64,000 nt of DNA from Micromonospora aurantiaca ATCC 27029 (GTDB lineage: Bacteria; Actinomycetota; Actinomycetes; Mycobacteriales; Micromonosporaceae): the NCBI RefSeq assembly GCF_000145235.1, contig NC_014391.1, forward strand, positions 248,001-312,000, read 5' to 3'. Position 1 is the stretch's first letter. Each line of letters starts with the position of its first letter. Both the position numbers and the translations under genes were made by a program. Below, one piece after another: positions 1 through 8,959 of the stretch. A model generated the notes under the pieces. The model did not search any database, was not told the DNA's origin, and was given only the letters and a program-made list of their open reading frames with translations.

Positions 1-169
1 CGTCACCACCTGGGCCTCGCGCGTTTTTCGGACCTGCGAGGAAATCCCTGTTCAGCGCGGTGCTGCGCCGATGACTGCAGAGCAAAGTCGGAAAAGGGAA
101 CACGGGGCCGCCCGGCCGGCCGAATGCGCTGCGTGACGATGGCTCGGGATCACTGAGAGTGACCGACTG

Positions 170-1270
170 TCAGAGGCAGGAATGCAACGCCTCGACCAGC
201 TCCTCCACCCGGTCGTGATCGGCCAGCCGGGCCGTCGCGTACGCGAAGGTGTAGCCGCGCTCCGGGTCGGCCCAGGCGCTGCTGCCGCCGATCCCGCCCA
301 TGCCCCAGCTGCCGTCCGGCTCCCACTGCATGCCGAGCGTCCAGTCCACCGGACGGTCCAGCAGCAGGTCCGGTCCGCTGTACTGCACCCGCGTCGCCTC
401 GGTGACCAGTTCCGGGCTGAACAGGCGTACCCCGTCCAGGGTGCCGCAGGCGAGGAGGCCCGCGTAGAGCCGGGCGAGCCCGGCGGCGGTGGCGTGCAGG
501 TTCACCGCCGGGATCTCGGCGGCCCGCCACAGGTCGCTGTTCACCATCGCGACGTCGCGCCCGCCCGGCGGGTTGTCCAGCGCCCGCGCCCGCAACGAGC
601 CCGGCTCGCCGCGCATCGCGTCCGGCCAGGCCGGATCGGCGTACGACAGATCGGCGCACCGCCGCCGGTCGGCCTCACCGAGCCCGAAGGCCAGATCCAG
701 GCGCCACGGTCCGGCGATCTCCTCGGCCAGGAACCGGCCCACCGAGCGTCCGTCCACCCGGCGGACCAGCTCGCCCACCAGGTGCCCGTACGTCCAGGCG
801 TGCTCGGCCGCGACGGCGCCCGGCATCCACTCGGGCTCGGCCGCCGCCAGATCGGCGCAGAGCAGGTCCCAGTCGGCGATGGCGGCGGCGGGCCGGGGCA
901 CCGGGAAGGCGGGCAGCCCGGCGGTGTGGGTGAGCACCTGCCGCACGGTGGCCGGGGCGCGGAAACCCGGCCAGTACGCGGACACCGGCGCGTCCAGGTC
1001 GACCCGGCCCCGGTCGACGAGCAGCAGCAGGCACAGCGCGACCACCGGCTTGCCGGCCGAGTAGACGTCGACGAGCGTGTCCGGTCGCCACGGCCGGTCC
1101 GCCCCGGCGGCCGGTACGACAGTGCCGGGCGGGACCGTCGCGGTGGTGCCGCCCACCAACTTCACCACCGGTACGCCGTCGTGCCACACCGACAGCGACG
1201 CACCGGTCTCCCGGCCGGTCGTGAACAGGTCGTGGAAGCAGTCCCGGACCGGGGTGAAGCGCGCGTGCAT
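170..1270 (-). CDS. Beta-lactamase family serine hydrolase
   Basis: Predicted cytoplasmic serine hydrolase of the class C beta-lactamase/esterase fold (366 aa, ATG start). The nucleophile motif SAGK (S71-K74) matches S-x-x-K, a Tyr motif (YGH, about residue 160) follows, and a Gly-rich segment near residue 325 stands where the third active-site motif is expected. No signal peptide is visible, which favours an esterase or peptidase-like role over antibiotic resistance. It is divergent from the FAD oxidoreductase, 92 bp away. The substrate cannot be deduced. Confidence 0.85.
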   Translation of the reverse strand: MHARFTPVRDCFHDLFTTGRETGASLSVWHDGVPVVKLVGGTTATVPPGTVVPAAGADRPWRPDTLVDVYSAGKPVVALCLLLLVDRGRVDLDAPVSAYWPGFRAPATVRQVLTHTAGLPAFPVPRPAAAIADWDLLCADLAAAEPEWMPGAVAAEHAWTYGHLVGELVRRVDGRSVGRFLAEEIAGPWRLDLAFGLGEADRRRCADLSYADPAWPDAMRGEPGSLRARALDNPPGGRDVAMVNSDLWRAAEIPAVNLHATAAGLARLYAGLLACGTLDGVRLFSPELVTEATRVQYSGPDLLLDRPVDWTLGMQWEPDGSWGMGGIGGSSAWADPERGYTFAYATARLADHDRVEELVEALHSCL

Positions 1271-1362
1271 GCGGCCACGGTAGGCGGTCGCGTTCGTTAT
1301 CGGCGCGGGAATTCCGGCCCGGTGCGGTGGTCGGTGTCCCGAAGGTGCGGAATGCTTGCGGA

Positions 1363-2847
1363 ATGGCGGAGCCGGAACTGGTGGACGTAGTAGTGGTCGG
1401 GCTCGGCGTCGGCGGCGAGGAGGTGGCCGGGCGGCTCGCCGAGGCCGGCCTCACCGTGGTCGGCATCGAACGGGACCTGGTCGGTGGCGAGTGCCCCTAC
1501 TGGGGGTGCGTGCCGAGCAAGATGATGATCCGGGCGGCGAACGCGCTGGCCGAGGCGCACCGGGTCAACGAGCTGGCCGGGTCCGCCCAGGTGCGGCCCG
1601 ACTGGGCGCCGGTGGCGAAGCGCATCCGCGCCGAGGCCACCGACACCTGGGACGACAAGGTGGCAGTGGACCGGTTCACCGGCAAGGGCGGCCGGTTCGT
1701 CCGAGGCAGTGGGCGGCTCGACGGCCCGAACCGGGTACGCGTCGGCGACCAGGTTTTCCAGGCCCGCTACGGCGTGGTCCTCGGCACCGGCACCCGGCCC
1801 TCGGTCCCGCCGATCGACGGGCTGGCCGACACGCCGTACTGGACCAATCACCAGGCCATCGAGGTCGAGGAGCTGCCCGCGTCGCTGCTGGTGCTCGGCG
1901 GCGGCGCGATCGGGCTGGAACTCGCCCAGGTCTTCGCCCGGTTCGGCGTGCGGGTGACTGTCGTCGAGGCGGCCGACCGGGTGCTCGCCGTCGAGGAGCC
2001 GGAGGCGTCGGCGCTCGCCGCCGACGCGCTGCGCGCCGACGGGGTGGAGATCCACACCGGGGTCAAGGCCAGCCGGGTGAGCCACGACGGCACCACGTTC
2101 ACCGTGCACGCCGACGGCGCCGAGTTCACCGGCGAGAAGCTGCTCGTGGTGACCGGCCGCAAGGCGCACCTGGAGGAGCTCGGGCTGGACACGGTCGGGG
2201 TGGACGCCGGGCAGCGGTACCTGCCGGTGAACGACCGGATGCACGTCACCGACGGGATCTGGGCGGTCGGCGACCTCACCGGCGAGGGCGCGTTCACCCA
2301 CATCGCCATGTACCAGGCCGGCATCGTGGTGCCGGACGTGCTCGACCACATGCGGCGTACCAAGGGCGGCCCGGACGCCAGCGGCACCGCGAGTGTCGTC
2401 GGCGGCGCGGCCGGGGTGGTCAGCGCGGTCGGCGGCGCGATGAGCGCGGGCGGCTCGACAGCAGCGCCCGGCAGCGTCCCGGTGGCCGACTACCGGGCGC
2501 TGCCCCGGGTCACGTTCACCGATCCCGAGGTCGGCGCGGTCGGCCTCACCGAGCAGCAGGCCCGCGAGCGCGGCGTCAACGTCCAGGTCGGGTACGCCGA
2601 CCTCACCTCGTCGGCCCGGGGCTGGATCCACAAGACCGGCAACGCCGGGTTCATCAAGCTGATCGCCGACGCCGACCAGGGCGTCCTCGTCGGCGCCACC
2701 TCGGCCGGACCGGCCGGCGGCGAGGTGCTCTCCGCCCTCGTCGTGGCGGTGCACGCGGCGGTGCCGATCAGCCAGCTCCGGCACATGATCTACGCGTACC
2801 CGACGTTCCACAGGGCCATCGAGGACGCGCTACGCGCGCTGAAGTGA
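1363..2847 (+). CDS. FAD-dependent pyridine nucleotide-disulfide oxidoreductase
   Basis: Flavoprotein disulfide reductase of the dihydrolipoamide dehydrogenase/mercuric reductase type (494 aa from the ATG; a GTG 36 bp upstream is also in frame). It has an N-terminal FAD Rossmann motif (GLGVGG, about residue 13), the redox pair C44-x4-C49 (CPYWGC) followed by VPSK, a second NAD(P) Rossmann motif near residue 180 and the C-terminal dimerisation domain. Two oddities: a Gly/Ala/Ser-rich insertion at about residues 340-376 between the FAD and dimerisation parts, and Tyr in place of the His of the usual C-terminal HPT motif (YPTFHRAIED). The true substrate is therefore unclear. It stands alone between divergent and convergent neighbours. 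Confidence 0.88.
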   Translation: MAEPELVDVVVVGLGVGGEEVAGRLAEAGLTVVGIERDLVGGECPYWGCVPSKMMIRAANALAEAHRVNELAGSAQVRPDWAPVAKRIRAEATDTWDDKVAVDRFTGKGGRFVRGSGRLDGPNRVRVGDQVFQARYGVVLGTGTRPSVPPIDGLADTPYWTNHQAIEVEELPASLLVLGGGAIGLELAQVFARFGVRVTVVEAADRVLAVEEPEASALAADALRADGVEIHTGVKASRVSHDGTTFTVHADGAEFTGEKLLVVTGRKAHLEELGLDTVGVDAGQRYLPVNDRMHVTDGIWAVGDLTGEGAFTHIAMYQAGIVVPDVLDHMRRTKGGPDASGTASVVGGAAGVVSAVGGAMSAGGSTAAPGSVPVADYRALPRVTFTDPEVGAVGLTEQQARERGVNVQVGYADLTSSARGWIHKTGNAGFIKLIADADQGVLVGATSAGPAGGEVLSALVVAVHAAVPISQLRHMIYAYPTFHRAIEDALRALK

Positions 2848-2851
2848 CGCC

Positions 2852-3616
2852 TCAGCCGGCCGGCGCACCATGCCGGCCGGCCCCGTCGGCGAACCGGCCG
2901 GCGCCGCGTACCCCGTCCACAGCCAGCGACTCCAGGCCGTAGGCCAGCTCGGTCGCCATCGCCTCCGGCTCCGGCTGCCCCGCGCCGTCCCGCACCGCCG
3001 CCCGGTCGTTGCGCAGGCACGTCTGCGGCGACCGGGCGATAGCGGCGGCCAGCTCCTCCGCCGCCGCGCGGGCCTCACCCGGCGCGACCAGCCGGTTGAC
3101 CAGACCCATCGCGTACGCCTCGTCGGCGCCCACCGCACGGCCGGTGAGGATCAGGTCCATCGCGCGGCTCTCCCCGATCAGCCGGGGCAGCCGGACCGTC
3201 CCGCCGTCGATCAGCGGTACGCCCCACCGGCGGCAGAACACGCCGAGCGTGGCGTCCGACTCGGCGACCCGCAGGTCGCACCAGAGTGCCAGCTCCAGCC
3301 CGCCGGCCACCGCGTACCCGGAGATCGCGGCGATCACCGGCTTGGACAGCCGCATCCGGGTGGGGCCCATCGGCCCGTCGCCGCCGGGCTCGACGCGGTT
3401 GCCGCGCGGCGTGCCGACGGCCTTGAGGTCGGCGCCGGAGCAGAACGTGCCGCCCGCGCCCCAGAGCACGGCGACCGCCGCGTCCGGGTCGGCGTCGAAC
3501 GCGCGGAACGCGTCGGCCAGGGCTCGCGCGGTCGGGCCGTCCACGGCGTTACGTGCCTCGGGCCGGTCCAGGATCACAGTGGTCACGGCACCGGCGTGCT
3601 CGACGCGTACCCCCAT
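2852..3616 (-). CDS. Enoyl-CoA hydratase/isomerase family protein
   Basis: Crotonase-fold enzyme of 254 aa, which is normal for the family; it acts on acyl-CoA thioesters in the cytoplasm. Recognisable blocks are the N-terminal strand with DRPEARNAVDG, the oxyanion-hole segment FCSGADLKAVG (about residue 65) and AISGYAVAGGLELAL (about residue 95). The ATG at 3616 begins at the conserved N-terminal strand; longer in-frame reading upstream lacks family similarity. It ends 5 bp from the stop of the convergent FAD oxidoreductase. The exact reaction (hydratase, isomerase or hydrolase) cannot be told. Confidence 0.88.
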   Translation of the reverse strand: MGVRVEHAGAVTTVILDRPEARNAVDGPTARALADAFRAFDADPDAAVAVLWGAGGTFCSGADLKAVGTPRGNRVEPGGDGPMGPTRMRLSKPVIAAISGYAVAGGLELALWCDLRVAESDATLGVFCRRWGVPLIDGGTVRLPRLIGESRAMDLILTGRAVGADEAYAMGLVNRLVAPGEARAAAEELAAAIARSPQTCLRNDRAAVRDGAGQPEPEAMATELAYGLESLAVDGVRGAGRFADGAGRHGAPAG

Positions 3617-3699
3617 GGGCTCAGCATGCCCGCGACGCACCTGGGAGGGAATTCCGGGGCGTCCGGTTTGGGGGCTCTCCTGCCGGGAAGTCGGAACGG

Positions 3700-4551
3700 G
3701 TGCGCGAACTACTGACGAAACTCGAACAGGCCACCGGTCTCGACCGGGTGGGTGACCGGCTGCAGCGCGCCGTCCAGGGCACTCTGCGTTCCCAGCGGGT
3801 ACGCGACGCGCTGCACGGCGTGTGGCTCGGCCATCCGCTGCACCCCGCGATGGTGCAGGTGCCGGTCGGCGCATGGATCTCCGCCGCCGTGGTGGACCTG
3901 CTGCCCGGCCAGCGCCGGGCCGCCACCGCCCTGGTGGGCCTCGGTACGGTCAGCGCGGTGCCCGCGGCCGTCGCCGGGCTCAACGACTGGGCCACGCTCA
4001 CCCGTGACCAGCGCCGGGTCGGGCTGGTGCACGCCGCCGCCAACACCGTCGGCCTGGCGTTGTTCGCCGGCTCGCTGGCGGCTCGGCTCAACGGGCGGCA
4101 CGGACTCGGCCGGACGCTGTCCTATCTGGGGCTGTCCGCCGCGAGCGGTGGGGCGTACCTGGGTGGGCACCTCGCGTACAAGCAGGGCGCCCAGGCCAGC
4201 CAGAGCGTCTCCGAGCTGCACCTGATCAGCGACGGCTGGCACCGGGTCGGTGACCTGAGCAGCCTGCCCCGGCACGAGCTGGTCACCAAGAAGATCGACG
4301 ACGTCCCGGTGATCCTCTACCGGGACGGCGACGACGTCAGCGTGATGCTGGAGCGCTGCCCGCACCAGAGCGGCCCGCTCGGCGAGGGCACGGTGGAGCA
4401 GATCGACGGCCACGCCTGCGTGGTCTGCCCCTGGCACGGCAGCGCGTTCCGGCTCGACGGCGGCGAGGTGGTGCACGGCCCGGCCGCGAACGACCAGGTC
4501 GTGCTGCCCAGCCGCGTGGTGTCCGGCCGGGTCGAGGCCCGGCTGCCCTGA
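3700..4551 (+). CDS. DUF2231-Rieske [2Fe-2S] membrane protein
   Basis: 283 aa from a GTG preceded by GGGAAG at 3685-3690. The N-terminal half is a DUF2231-like membrane module (LGHPLHPAMVQVPVG signature, then about four hydrophobic helices). The C-terminal half is a Rieske domain with CPHQSGPLGEG and CPWHGSAF, so Cys-x-His and Cys-x2-His ligands for a [2Fe-2S] cluster are present. It is probably a membrane-anchored electron-transfer protein, as common in actinobacteria. It converges on the LysM gene with one base between stops. The redox partner is unknown. Confidence 0.88.
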   Translation: MRELLTKLEQATGLDRVGDRLQRAVQGTLRSQRVRDALHGVWLGHPLHPAMVQVPVGAWISAAVVDLLPGQRRAATALVGLGTVSAVPAAVAGLNDWATLTRDQRRVGLVHAAANTVGLALFAGSLAARLNGRHGLGRTLSYLGLSAASGGAYLGGHLAYKQGAQASQSVSELHLISDGWHRVGDLSSLPRHELVTKKIDDVPVILYRDGDDVSVMLERCPHQSGPLGEGTVEQIDGHACVVCPWHGSAFRLDGGEVVHGPAANDQVVLPSRVVSGRVEARLP

Positions 4552-4552
4552 C

Positions 4553-5569
4553 TCAGTCCCGCCGGTGCCGTCCGCTGGACAACGCGCGGGCGGGTACCGG
4601 CCGCTTGCGCAACCCGAGCAGCGCGCCGATCTGCGCACCCACGATGCTCGCCACGGCCAGCACCGCCGAGATGGCGAGCGGACGGTTGATGCCCTCCTCG
4701 GCGGTGGCGCGGGACGCGCCCGCCGACATGGCCGGCGGCTGACCGACAGGCGCCTCCACGGTGGGCGTCGCGTCCCGCGGCGTGGGCTTGGGCTTCGCCT
4801 TCGGGGTGGTCGACGAGGCGCCGCCGCCACCCGGCTTGACCGGTGCCGTCTCGGCCGGCTTGGTGACCACGATCCGTCCGGTGGCGTGCCGCCGGGCACC
4901 CGAATCCGTCGCGCCCTCCGGCAGCGTGATGAGCTGACCCGGGCGGATCCGGTCCGGGTCGGCGAGCCGGTTCAGCCGGGCCAGCTCCTTGTATCTGTCG
5001 AAGTCGTCCAGGTAGCGATCCGCCACCTCGCCCAGGTAGTCGCCCTTCGCCACCCGGTACACGGCCGGGTCGTCCGCCTTCGACGCGATCGGCGCCGGCG
5101 GGGTGACCTGGCTCGCGGCCACGGCCGGTGAGGTGACGGCGGCGACCGCCGGTTGCGGGGCGGTCAGCGCGGCGGCGCTCGCCGCGGCCGGGCTCGCGAC
5201 CAGGATCAGCGCGACCGAACCGACGAGTGCGGCTGCGGCCTTCTGCTGGCGGTGCATGCCGGGCAGCTTCGGCGCCGGCCGGCGTACCGCCGCCGCGAGC
5301 AGCTCCACCAGGACGGAGAACGCGAACGTGGCCCAGCCGAACCAGCCCACCACCGCCAGCGCGCGCAGGAACAGCCGGCCGTCGTCGCGGCTGGTCAACG
5401 CCGTACCGACCTCGGCCAGCGTGGGCAGATGATCCGGCAGCGGGTTGCCGGCGAACGCCAGCAACGCGACCGGCCCGCCGGCCAGCACGCCGACGAGCAC
5501 GACGAGGGCGCCGAGGCCGGTGAGAACCTGGCCGGCGCGGCGGACGGGGGAGCGTCGGGGTGCGCCCAT
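4553..5569 (-). CDS. LysM-domain membrane protein, last gene of the Tad operon
   Basis: 338 aa. Hydrophobic segments lie near residues 13-41, 67-93 and 109-133, with a last one near 294-320. A LysM peptidoglycan-binding domain (YRVAKGDYLGEVADRY to GQLITLPEG) spans about residues 171-220, followed by a Pro/Thr/Ala-rich linker. It starts 15 bp after the TadG-like gene and closes the operon. The likely role is anchoring the pilus machinery to the wall, inferred from context. No catalytic domain is visible. Confidence 0.85.
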   Translation of the reverse strand: MGAPRRSPVRRAGQVLTGLGALVVLVGVLAGGPVALLAFAGNPLPDHLPTLAEVGTALTSRDDGRLFLRALAVVGWFGWATFAFSVLVELLAAAVRRPAPKLPGMHRQQKAAAALVGSVALILVASPAAASAAALTAPQPAVAAVTSPAVAASQVTPPAPIASKADDPAVYRVAKGDYLGEVADRYLDDFDRYKELARLNRLADPDRIRPGQLITLPEGATDSGARRHATGRIVVTKPAETAPVKPGGGGASSTTPKAKPKPTPRDATPTVEAPVGQPPAMSAGASRATAEEGINRPLAISAVLAVASIVGAQIGALLGLRKRPVPARALSSGRHRRD

Positions 5570-5584
5570 GGCGGCCTTCCCTTC

Positions 5585-6016
5585 CTACGGTGGTCCGGTG
5601 AGCGCCCGAGCGGTGGCCTCACCGGTGACGGTGGCGTTCTCTTGCACGCCGAACAGACTCAGCAGGTCCCGGCTGTAGGTGATCTGCACGCGTACCCGGA
5701 TCTGGGTCTCGGTGCCGACCACGGGGAAGTCGACCTCGTGGTCCTGGACGCCGCCCGCGGCGTCGAGGTAGGCGGCGACAGCGGCGCGGGCGGCGACCTG
5801 GTCGATCCGCTTCGGGCCGCCCTCGATGGCCCGCGCCCGGTCGATCATCTGGCCGCCGGCGCGGGCCGCCTCGGCGGCCAGGTTGTCCGCGCGCTGGAGC
5901 GTGCGCAGTTGACCGGCGCCGTCGTAGGCGAGGCCGATGATCGCGAGTACGCCCGTCATCGCCACGGCCAGGAACAGGCTCACCCGGCCGTTCTCCGCCT
6001 CGCGCCGCCCGGTCAT
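5585..6016 (-). CDS. TadG-like pilus assembly protein
   Basis: 143 aa with a basic N-terminus (MTGRREAENGR) followed by one hydrophobic helix (VSLFLAVAMTGVLAIIGLAYDG) and a short exported domain. This is the N-terminal pattern of Flp-assembly TadG-like proteins. Unlike the two upstream TadE-like proteins it lacks a Glu at position 5 of the hydrophobic stretch. The start overlaps the previous stop as ATGA (6013-6016), implying translational coupling. Probably a minor pseudopilin. Confidence 0.8.
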   Translation of the reverse strand: MTGRREAENGRVSLFLAVAMTGVLAIIGLAYDGAGQLRTLQRADNLAAEAARAGGQMIDRARAIEGGPKRIDQVAARAAVAAYLDAAGGVQDHEVDFPVVGTETQIRVRVQITYSRDLLSLFGVQENATVTGEATARALTGPP

Positions 6017-6486
6017 CCGCGACTCCGGTAGGTGTCCAGCGGCGAGGTGAACCTCGCCGAGACGGTCTTGCCGCCCGGGACGCCGGGCAGGCCGGGCGCG
6101 CTCAGGTCGTCGAAGGAGACGGTGCAGGTCACCGTGACGGTCACTGTCGCCGGCACGCCCGCGGCGCTCTGGTACGCGGCGGCGAAGCTCGTCGTCGTCC
6201 CGGCCACCGAGCCCGCGAGATCGATCTGGGGTGGGCCGGTGCAGTTCAGCCCTGCCCAGCCGAGCTGGTCCTGGGCCGCCACCTCGGCGGCCTCCGCGCC
6301 GTCGTCGGCGGTGCGGGCGAGCGAGGCGGCCCGGGCGGCGTCGTGGGCGGCCGACTCCACCGCCTCGTCCGCGATCGCGGTCCGCCCGGCGACCCCGGCC
6401 AGCACCATCAGCCCGATGAAGGCGGGCGCGAGCACCGCCACCTCGATCGAGACGGAACCCCGGTCCCGCCGTGGCCCGGCGTTCAT
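6013..6486 (-). CDS. tadE: TadE-like pseudopilin (second copy)
   Basis: 157 aa. A type IV prepilin-like N-terminus reads RDRGSVSIEVAVLAPAF: a Gly processing site, then Glu at +5 and a hydrophobic helix. The C-terminal domain is exported, with a Cys pair (NCTGP and TVTCTVS) that could form a disulfide. ATGA overlaps at both ends (6483-6486 and 6013-6016) tie it to its neighbours. Expected to be cut by the peptidase encoded at 14058 and to act as a minor pilin. Confidence 0.85.
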   Translation of the reverse strand: MNAGPRRDRGSVSIEVAVLAPAFIGLMVLAGVAGRTAIADEAVESAAHDAARAASLARTADDGAEAAEVAAQDQLGWAGLNCTGPPQIDLAGSVAGTTTSFAAAYQSAAGVPATVTVTVTCTVSFDDLSAPGLPGVPGGKTVSARFTSPLDTYRSRG

Positions 6487-6968
6487 CCGGTGGTCCAGTG
6501 TTCGGCCGGGCCGTGCGCGGTCTGCGTGACCTCGAACGAGACGCCCGGGATGACCGACAGGGAGCGTCCCTGCACCGTGCAGGTGACAGCTGTGGCTGTC
6601 TCGACGCAGGTCGGGCCGGTCTGCTCCCAGCCGACCAGCCAGTCCCCGGACTGTTGCAGGAAGCTGATCGCCCGCTGCCGTCCGGCGTCCGGCCCGGCGT
6701 CGATCGTGCGCTGGGCGTTCACAGCGGTCTGCGCGGCGTTCAGCGCTGTGGACCGGGCCACGAACCAGACGGCGACCTGGATCGAGCCGAACAGCATCAC
6801 CAGGATCACCGGCATCACCACGGCCAACTCGACCGGGTTGGCGCCCCGCTCGCCCTCGGCCAGGCGGGCGCGCAGGGCAGCGGCGAACCGCCCCGGACCG
6901 GGCGGGCCGGCGAGCCGGCCGGCAGACGCCGGCCGGCTCCGGACCGTACGGGCGGGGCGGGGCATCAC
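6483..6968 (-). CDS. tadE: TadE-like pseudopilin (first copy)
   Basis: 161 aa if the GTG at 6968 is used; an ATG directly follows at 6965. After a 45-residue basic leader comes ERGANPVELAVVMPVILVML, a TadE processing site with Glu at +5. Two Cys in the exported part (TCVETATAVTC) may form a disulfide. GTGA overlap with the upstream pilin stop (6965-6968). Role as in the neighbouring TadE: minor pilin or assembly factor. Confidence 0.85.
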   Translation of the reverse strand: MMPRPARTVRSRPASAGRLAGPPGPGRFAAALRARLAEGERGANPVELAVVMPVILVMLFGSIQVAVWFVARSTALNAAQTAVNAQRTIDAGPDAGRQRAISFLQQSGDWLVGWEQTGPTCVETATAVTCTVQGRSLSVIPGVSFEVTQTAHGPAEHWTTG

Positions 6969-7174
6969 GGGGCCTGCGGCGCCGTGTTGTTCGGGATGGC
7001 GTTCATCCAGTTGTTCGCCTTGGCCAGGGCGAGCCCGGTGACCGCCATGGCCACCGCGACCAGGCCGAAGATGATCACCGCGGTCGGCACCGGGCTGTCG
7101 CCGCGCTCGGAGTCCCGGCGCAGCTCGGCGAGGCGGGTGCTCACCGCCACGTACAGGTAGGCGTAGAGGTGCAT
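6965..7174 (-). CDS. Small Flp-pilin-like peptide
   Basis: 69 aa, ATG with an excellent Shine-Dalgarno (AAGGAG, minus strand, 6 bases from the start). Layout is that of a Flp prepilin: about 26 residues of charged leader ending ERGDSP, then one hydrophobic helix (VPTAVIIFGLVAVAMAV) and a short polar tail ending in APQAP. Position directly after tadC and before tadE fits the major pilin. The usual Glu at +5 after the cleavage Gly is missing here (GDSPVPTAV), so either it is a divergent pilin or cleavage differs. Confidence 0.75.
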   Translation of the reverse strand: MHLYAYLYVAVSTRLAELRRDSERGDSPVPTAVIIFGLVAVAMAVTGLALAKANNWMNAIPNNTAPQAP

Positions 7175-7199
7175 GGTCGTCTCCTTCTCGAAGGTGGGT

Positions 7200-8063
7200 T
7201 CACAGACGGGCGAGGAACGGATAGACGGCGAAGCCGAGCAGGACGAACACCAGCAGCGAGCCGGGGATGTCCAACTTGCTGGTGACCCCCTCGGCCCGGG
7301 CCAGGTTGTCGGTACGGATCTGGTCGCGCAGCGAGTCGGCGCGGGACCGCAACGTCTCGTGCACCTGGGCGCCCTCACTGCCGGAGGAGCGCATGATGGC
7401 GCCCACATCACCCAGCTCCGGGATGCCGATGCGCTCGGCCAGCTCCTGCAACTCGTCCCAGGGCGAGTGCATCTGGAGCTGCGCGAGCCGCAGCGCCTCC
7501 CGGATCCGGTCGAAGACCCAGCCGTCGCAGACCGCCGCCGCGCGTTCCAGCGACTGCACCGGGCCGTGCGCGGCGGACAGCTGCAACGCCACCAGGTCGA
7601 GGTAGGTGCAGACCGCCTGCCGGAACTCGTCCCGGGCGGCGTCCGCCTTGGCCAGGACCGTGCGGTGCGCGAGCAGTCCGGCGCCGAGCGCCAGGCCCAG
7701 GCTGGCCACCACCGGTACGGCCACCGGCAGCGCCACCCCGCCGACGAAGAGCACCGCCGACGCGACCGCCGGGGTGGCGAAGCCGACGAGCGCGGAGAGC
7801 AGCACCGACAGCGCGTACTGCTCCGGGGTGCGGTCGAGCAGGGCGAGTTGCCGGTGCGGCGGGCGCAGCCAGCGGGCGAACCCGCCGAGCCAGTCCGGCC
7901 CGGCGCCGGCGGCCGGGGCTTGGCCGGGCGGCTGGTGCAGCCGGCGCAGCGCCGGGCCGAGCGCCGGGGTGGCCGGCAGCGCCTCGCGTACGACCAGGAA
8001 CAGCCCGAGCCCGACCGCGCACCCGCCGAGCACCGCGATCGCCAGCTGCCAGTTGAGGATCAC
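7200..8063 (-). CDS. tadC: TadC-like type II secretion F-family membrane protein
   Basis: 287 aa inner-membrane platform protein of the Tad system. It has an N-terminal hydrophobic helix, a cytoplasmic T2SSF domain (about residues 115-255, with the conserved ALRLAQLQMHSPWDEL and GDVGAIMRSSGSEGAQV blocks) and a terminal hydrophobic helix. GTG start overlapping the tadB stop as GTGA (8060-8063). Expected to pair with TadB and be driven by TadA. Confidence 0.92.
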   Translation of the reverse strand: MILNWQLAIAVLGGCAVGLGLFLVVREALPATPALGPALRRLHQPPGQAPAAGAGPDWLGGFARWLRPPHRQLALLDRTPEQYALSVLLSALVGFATPAVASAVLFVGGVALPVAVPVVASLGLALGAGLLAHRTVLAKADAARDEFRQAVCTYLDLVALQLSAAHGPVQSLERAAAVCDGWVFDRIREALRLAQLQMHSPWDELQELAERIGIPELGDVGAIMRSSGSEGAQVHETLRSRADSLRDQIRTDNLARAEGVTSKLDIPGSLLVFVLLGFAVYPFLARL

Positions 8064-8959
8064 GCGATCGCCTCATCCAGGTCGGGCGCGGGCAGGAACC
8101 GCGCCGGCCGGGGCGGCTGGCTCATCGAGCGCACCCAGACCAGCAGGCCGACGAACGCCGCGCCGAGCACCGCCATCACGAGCTGACCGGTCAGCGTCCC
8201 GTAGGGACGGATGTAGTCGCTGTTCACCAGCCCGTACGCGAGCGTCGCCAGCGTCATGCCGGTGAGGAAGCGGACCGCGAACCGGGGCTGCGTGCGCTTC
8301 GCCTCGACCTCGCGCCGGGTCGCCACCTCGGCCGAGGCGGCGGTGGCGATCGACCCGAGCACGTCGCCGAGGCGCTCGCCCCGGTCGGTGAGGTGCAGGA
8401 TCAGCGCGGCCACCACCTGGTCGGCGACCGGGTCGGCGATCTCGTCGGCGAAGGCGAGCAGCGCGGAGCGGGCCAGCCAGCCGGCCTGGAGGCGGGCGGC
8501 GAGCGTGCGTACCTCCTCCTGGATCTCCTCCGGCGCGGTGGCGATGGTGCCGATGATCGCCTGCTGGAGTCCCTGGCCGGTGGCCGAGATGTCCTTGAGC
8601 CGGCGGGTCCACTCGCCTACGGCTTCGACCCGGGCGATGGCCCGCTGCTCGGCCCGGCCGACCGCGAACAGCCACGGCACGCCCGGTACCGCGAGCGCCA
8701 CCAGCAGGCCGACCACCGGCAGCCCGGTGAGCAGGAACGCCGCCGCCCCGGCGACCACAGCGGCGCCGAGCAGGAGCTGGTAGCGGCGCTGGTCGGCGCG
8801 GCTCGCGCCGGAACCGGTCCAGAGCCGGCTCAGGCCCGGCCCGGCACCGGGCGCCGGGCCGGGCGGGCGGCGGGTGCCGACGAGCGCGACGACTGTCAGC
8901 ACCAGCCCGGCCACGCAGGCCGCGCCGGAGACCAGGGCGATCAGTTCGATCTGCGTCAC
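8060..8959 (-). CDS. tadB: TadB-like type II secretion F-family membrane protein
   Basis: 299 aa from the GTG at 8959, chosen because GGAGG sits just upstream and the codon overlaps the tadA stop as GTGA. N-terminal hydrophobic helix (about residues 5-27), a helix pair near 65-100, a T2SSF cytoplasmic domain (RRLKDISATGQGLQQAI onward) and C-terminal helices. Partner of TadC in the pilus assembly platform. Confidence 0.92.
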   Translation of the reverse strand: MTQIELIALVSGAACVAGLVLTVVALVGTRRPPGPAPGAGPGLSRLWTGSGASRADQRRYQLLLGAAVVAGAAAFLLTGLPVVGLLVALAVPGVPWLFAVGRAEQRAIARVEAVGEWTRRLKDISATGQGLQQAIIGTIATAPEEIQEEVRTLAARLQAGWLARSALLAFADEIADPVADQVVAALILHLTDRGERLGDVLGSIATAASAEVATRREVEAKRTQPRFAVRFLTGMTLATLAYGLVNSDYIRPYGTLTGQLVMAVLGAAFVGLLVWVRSMSQPPRPARFLPAPDLDEAIA

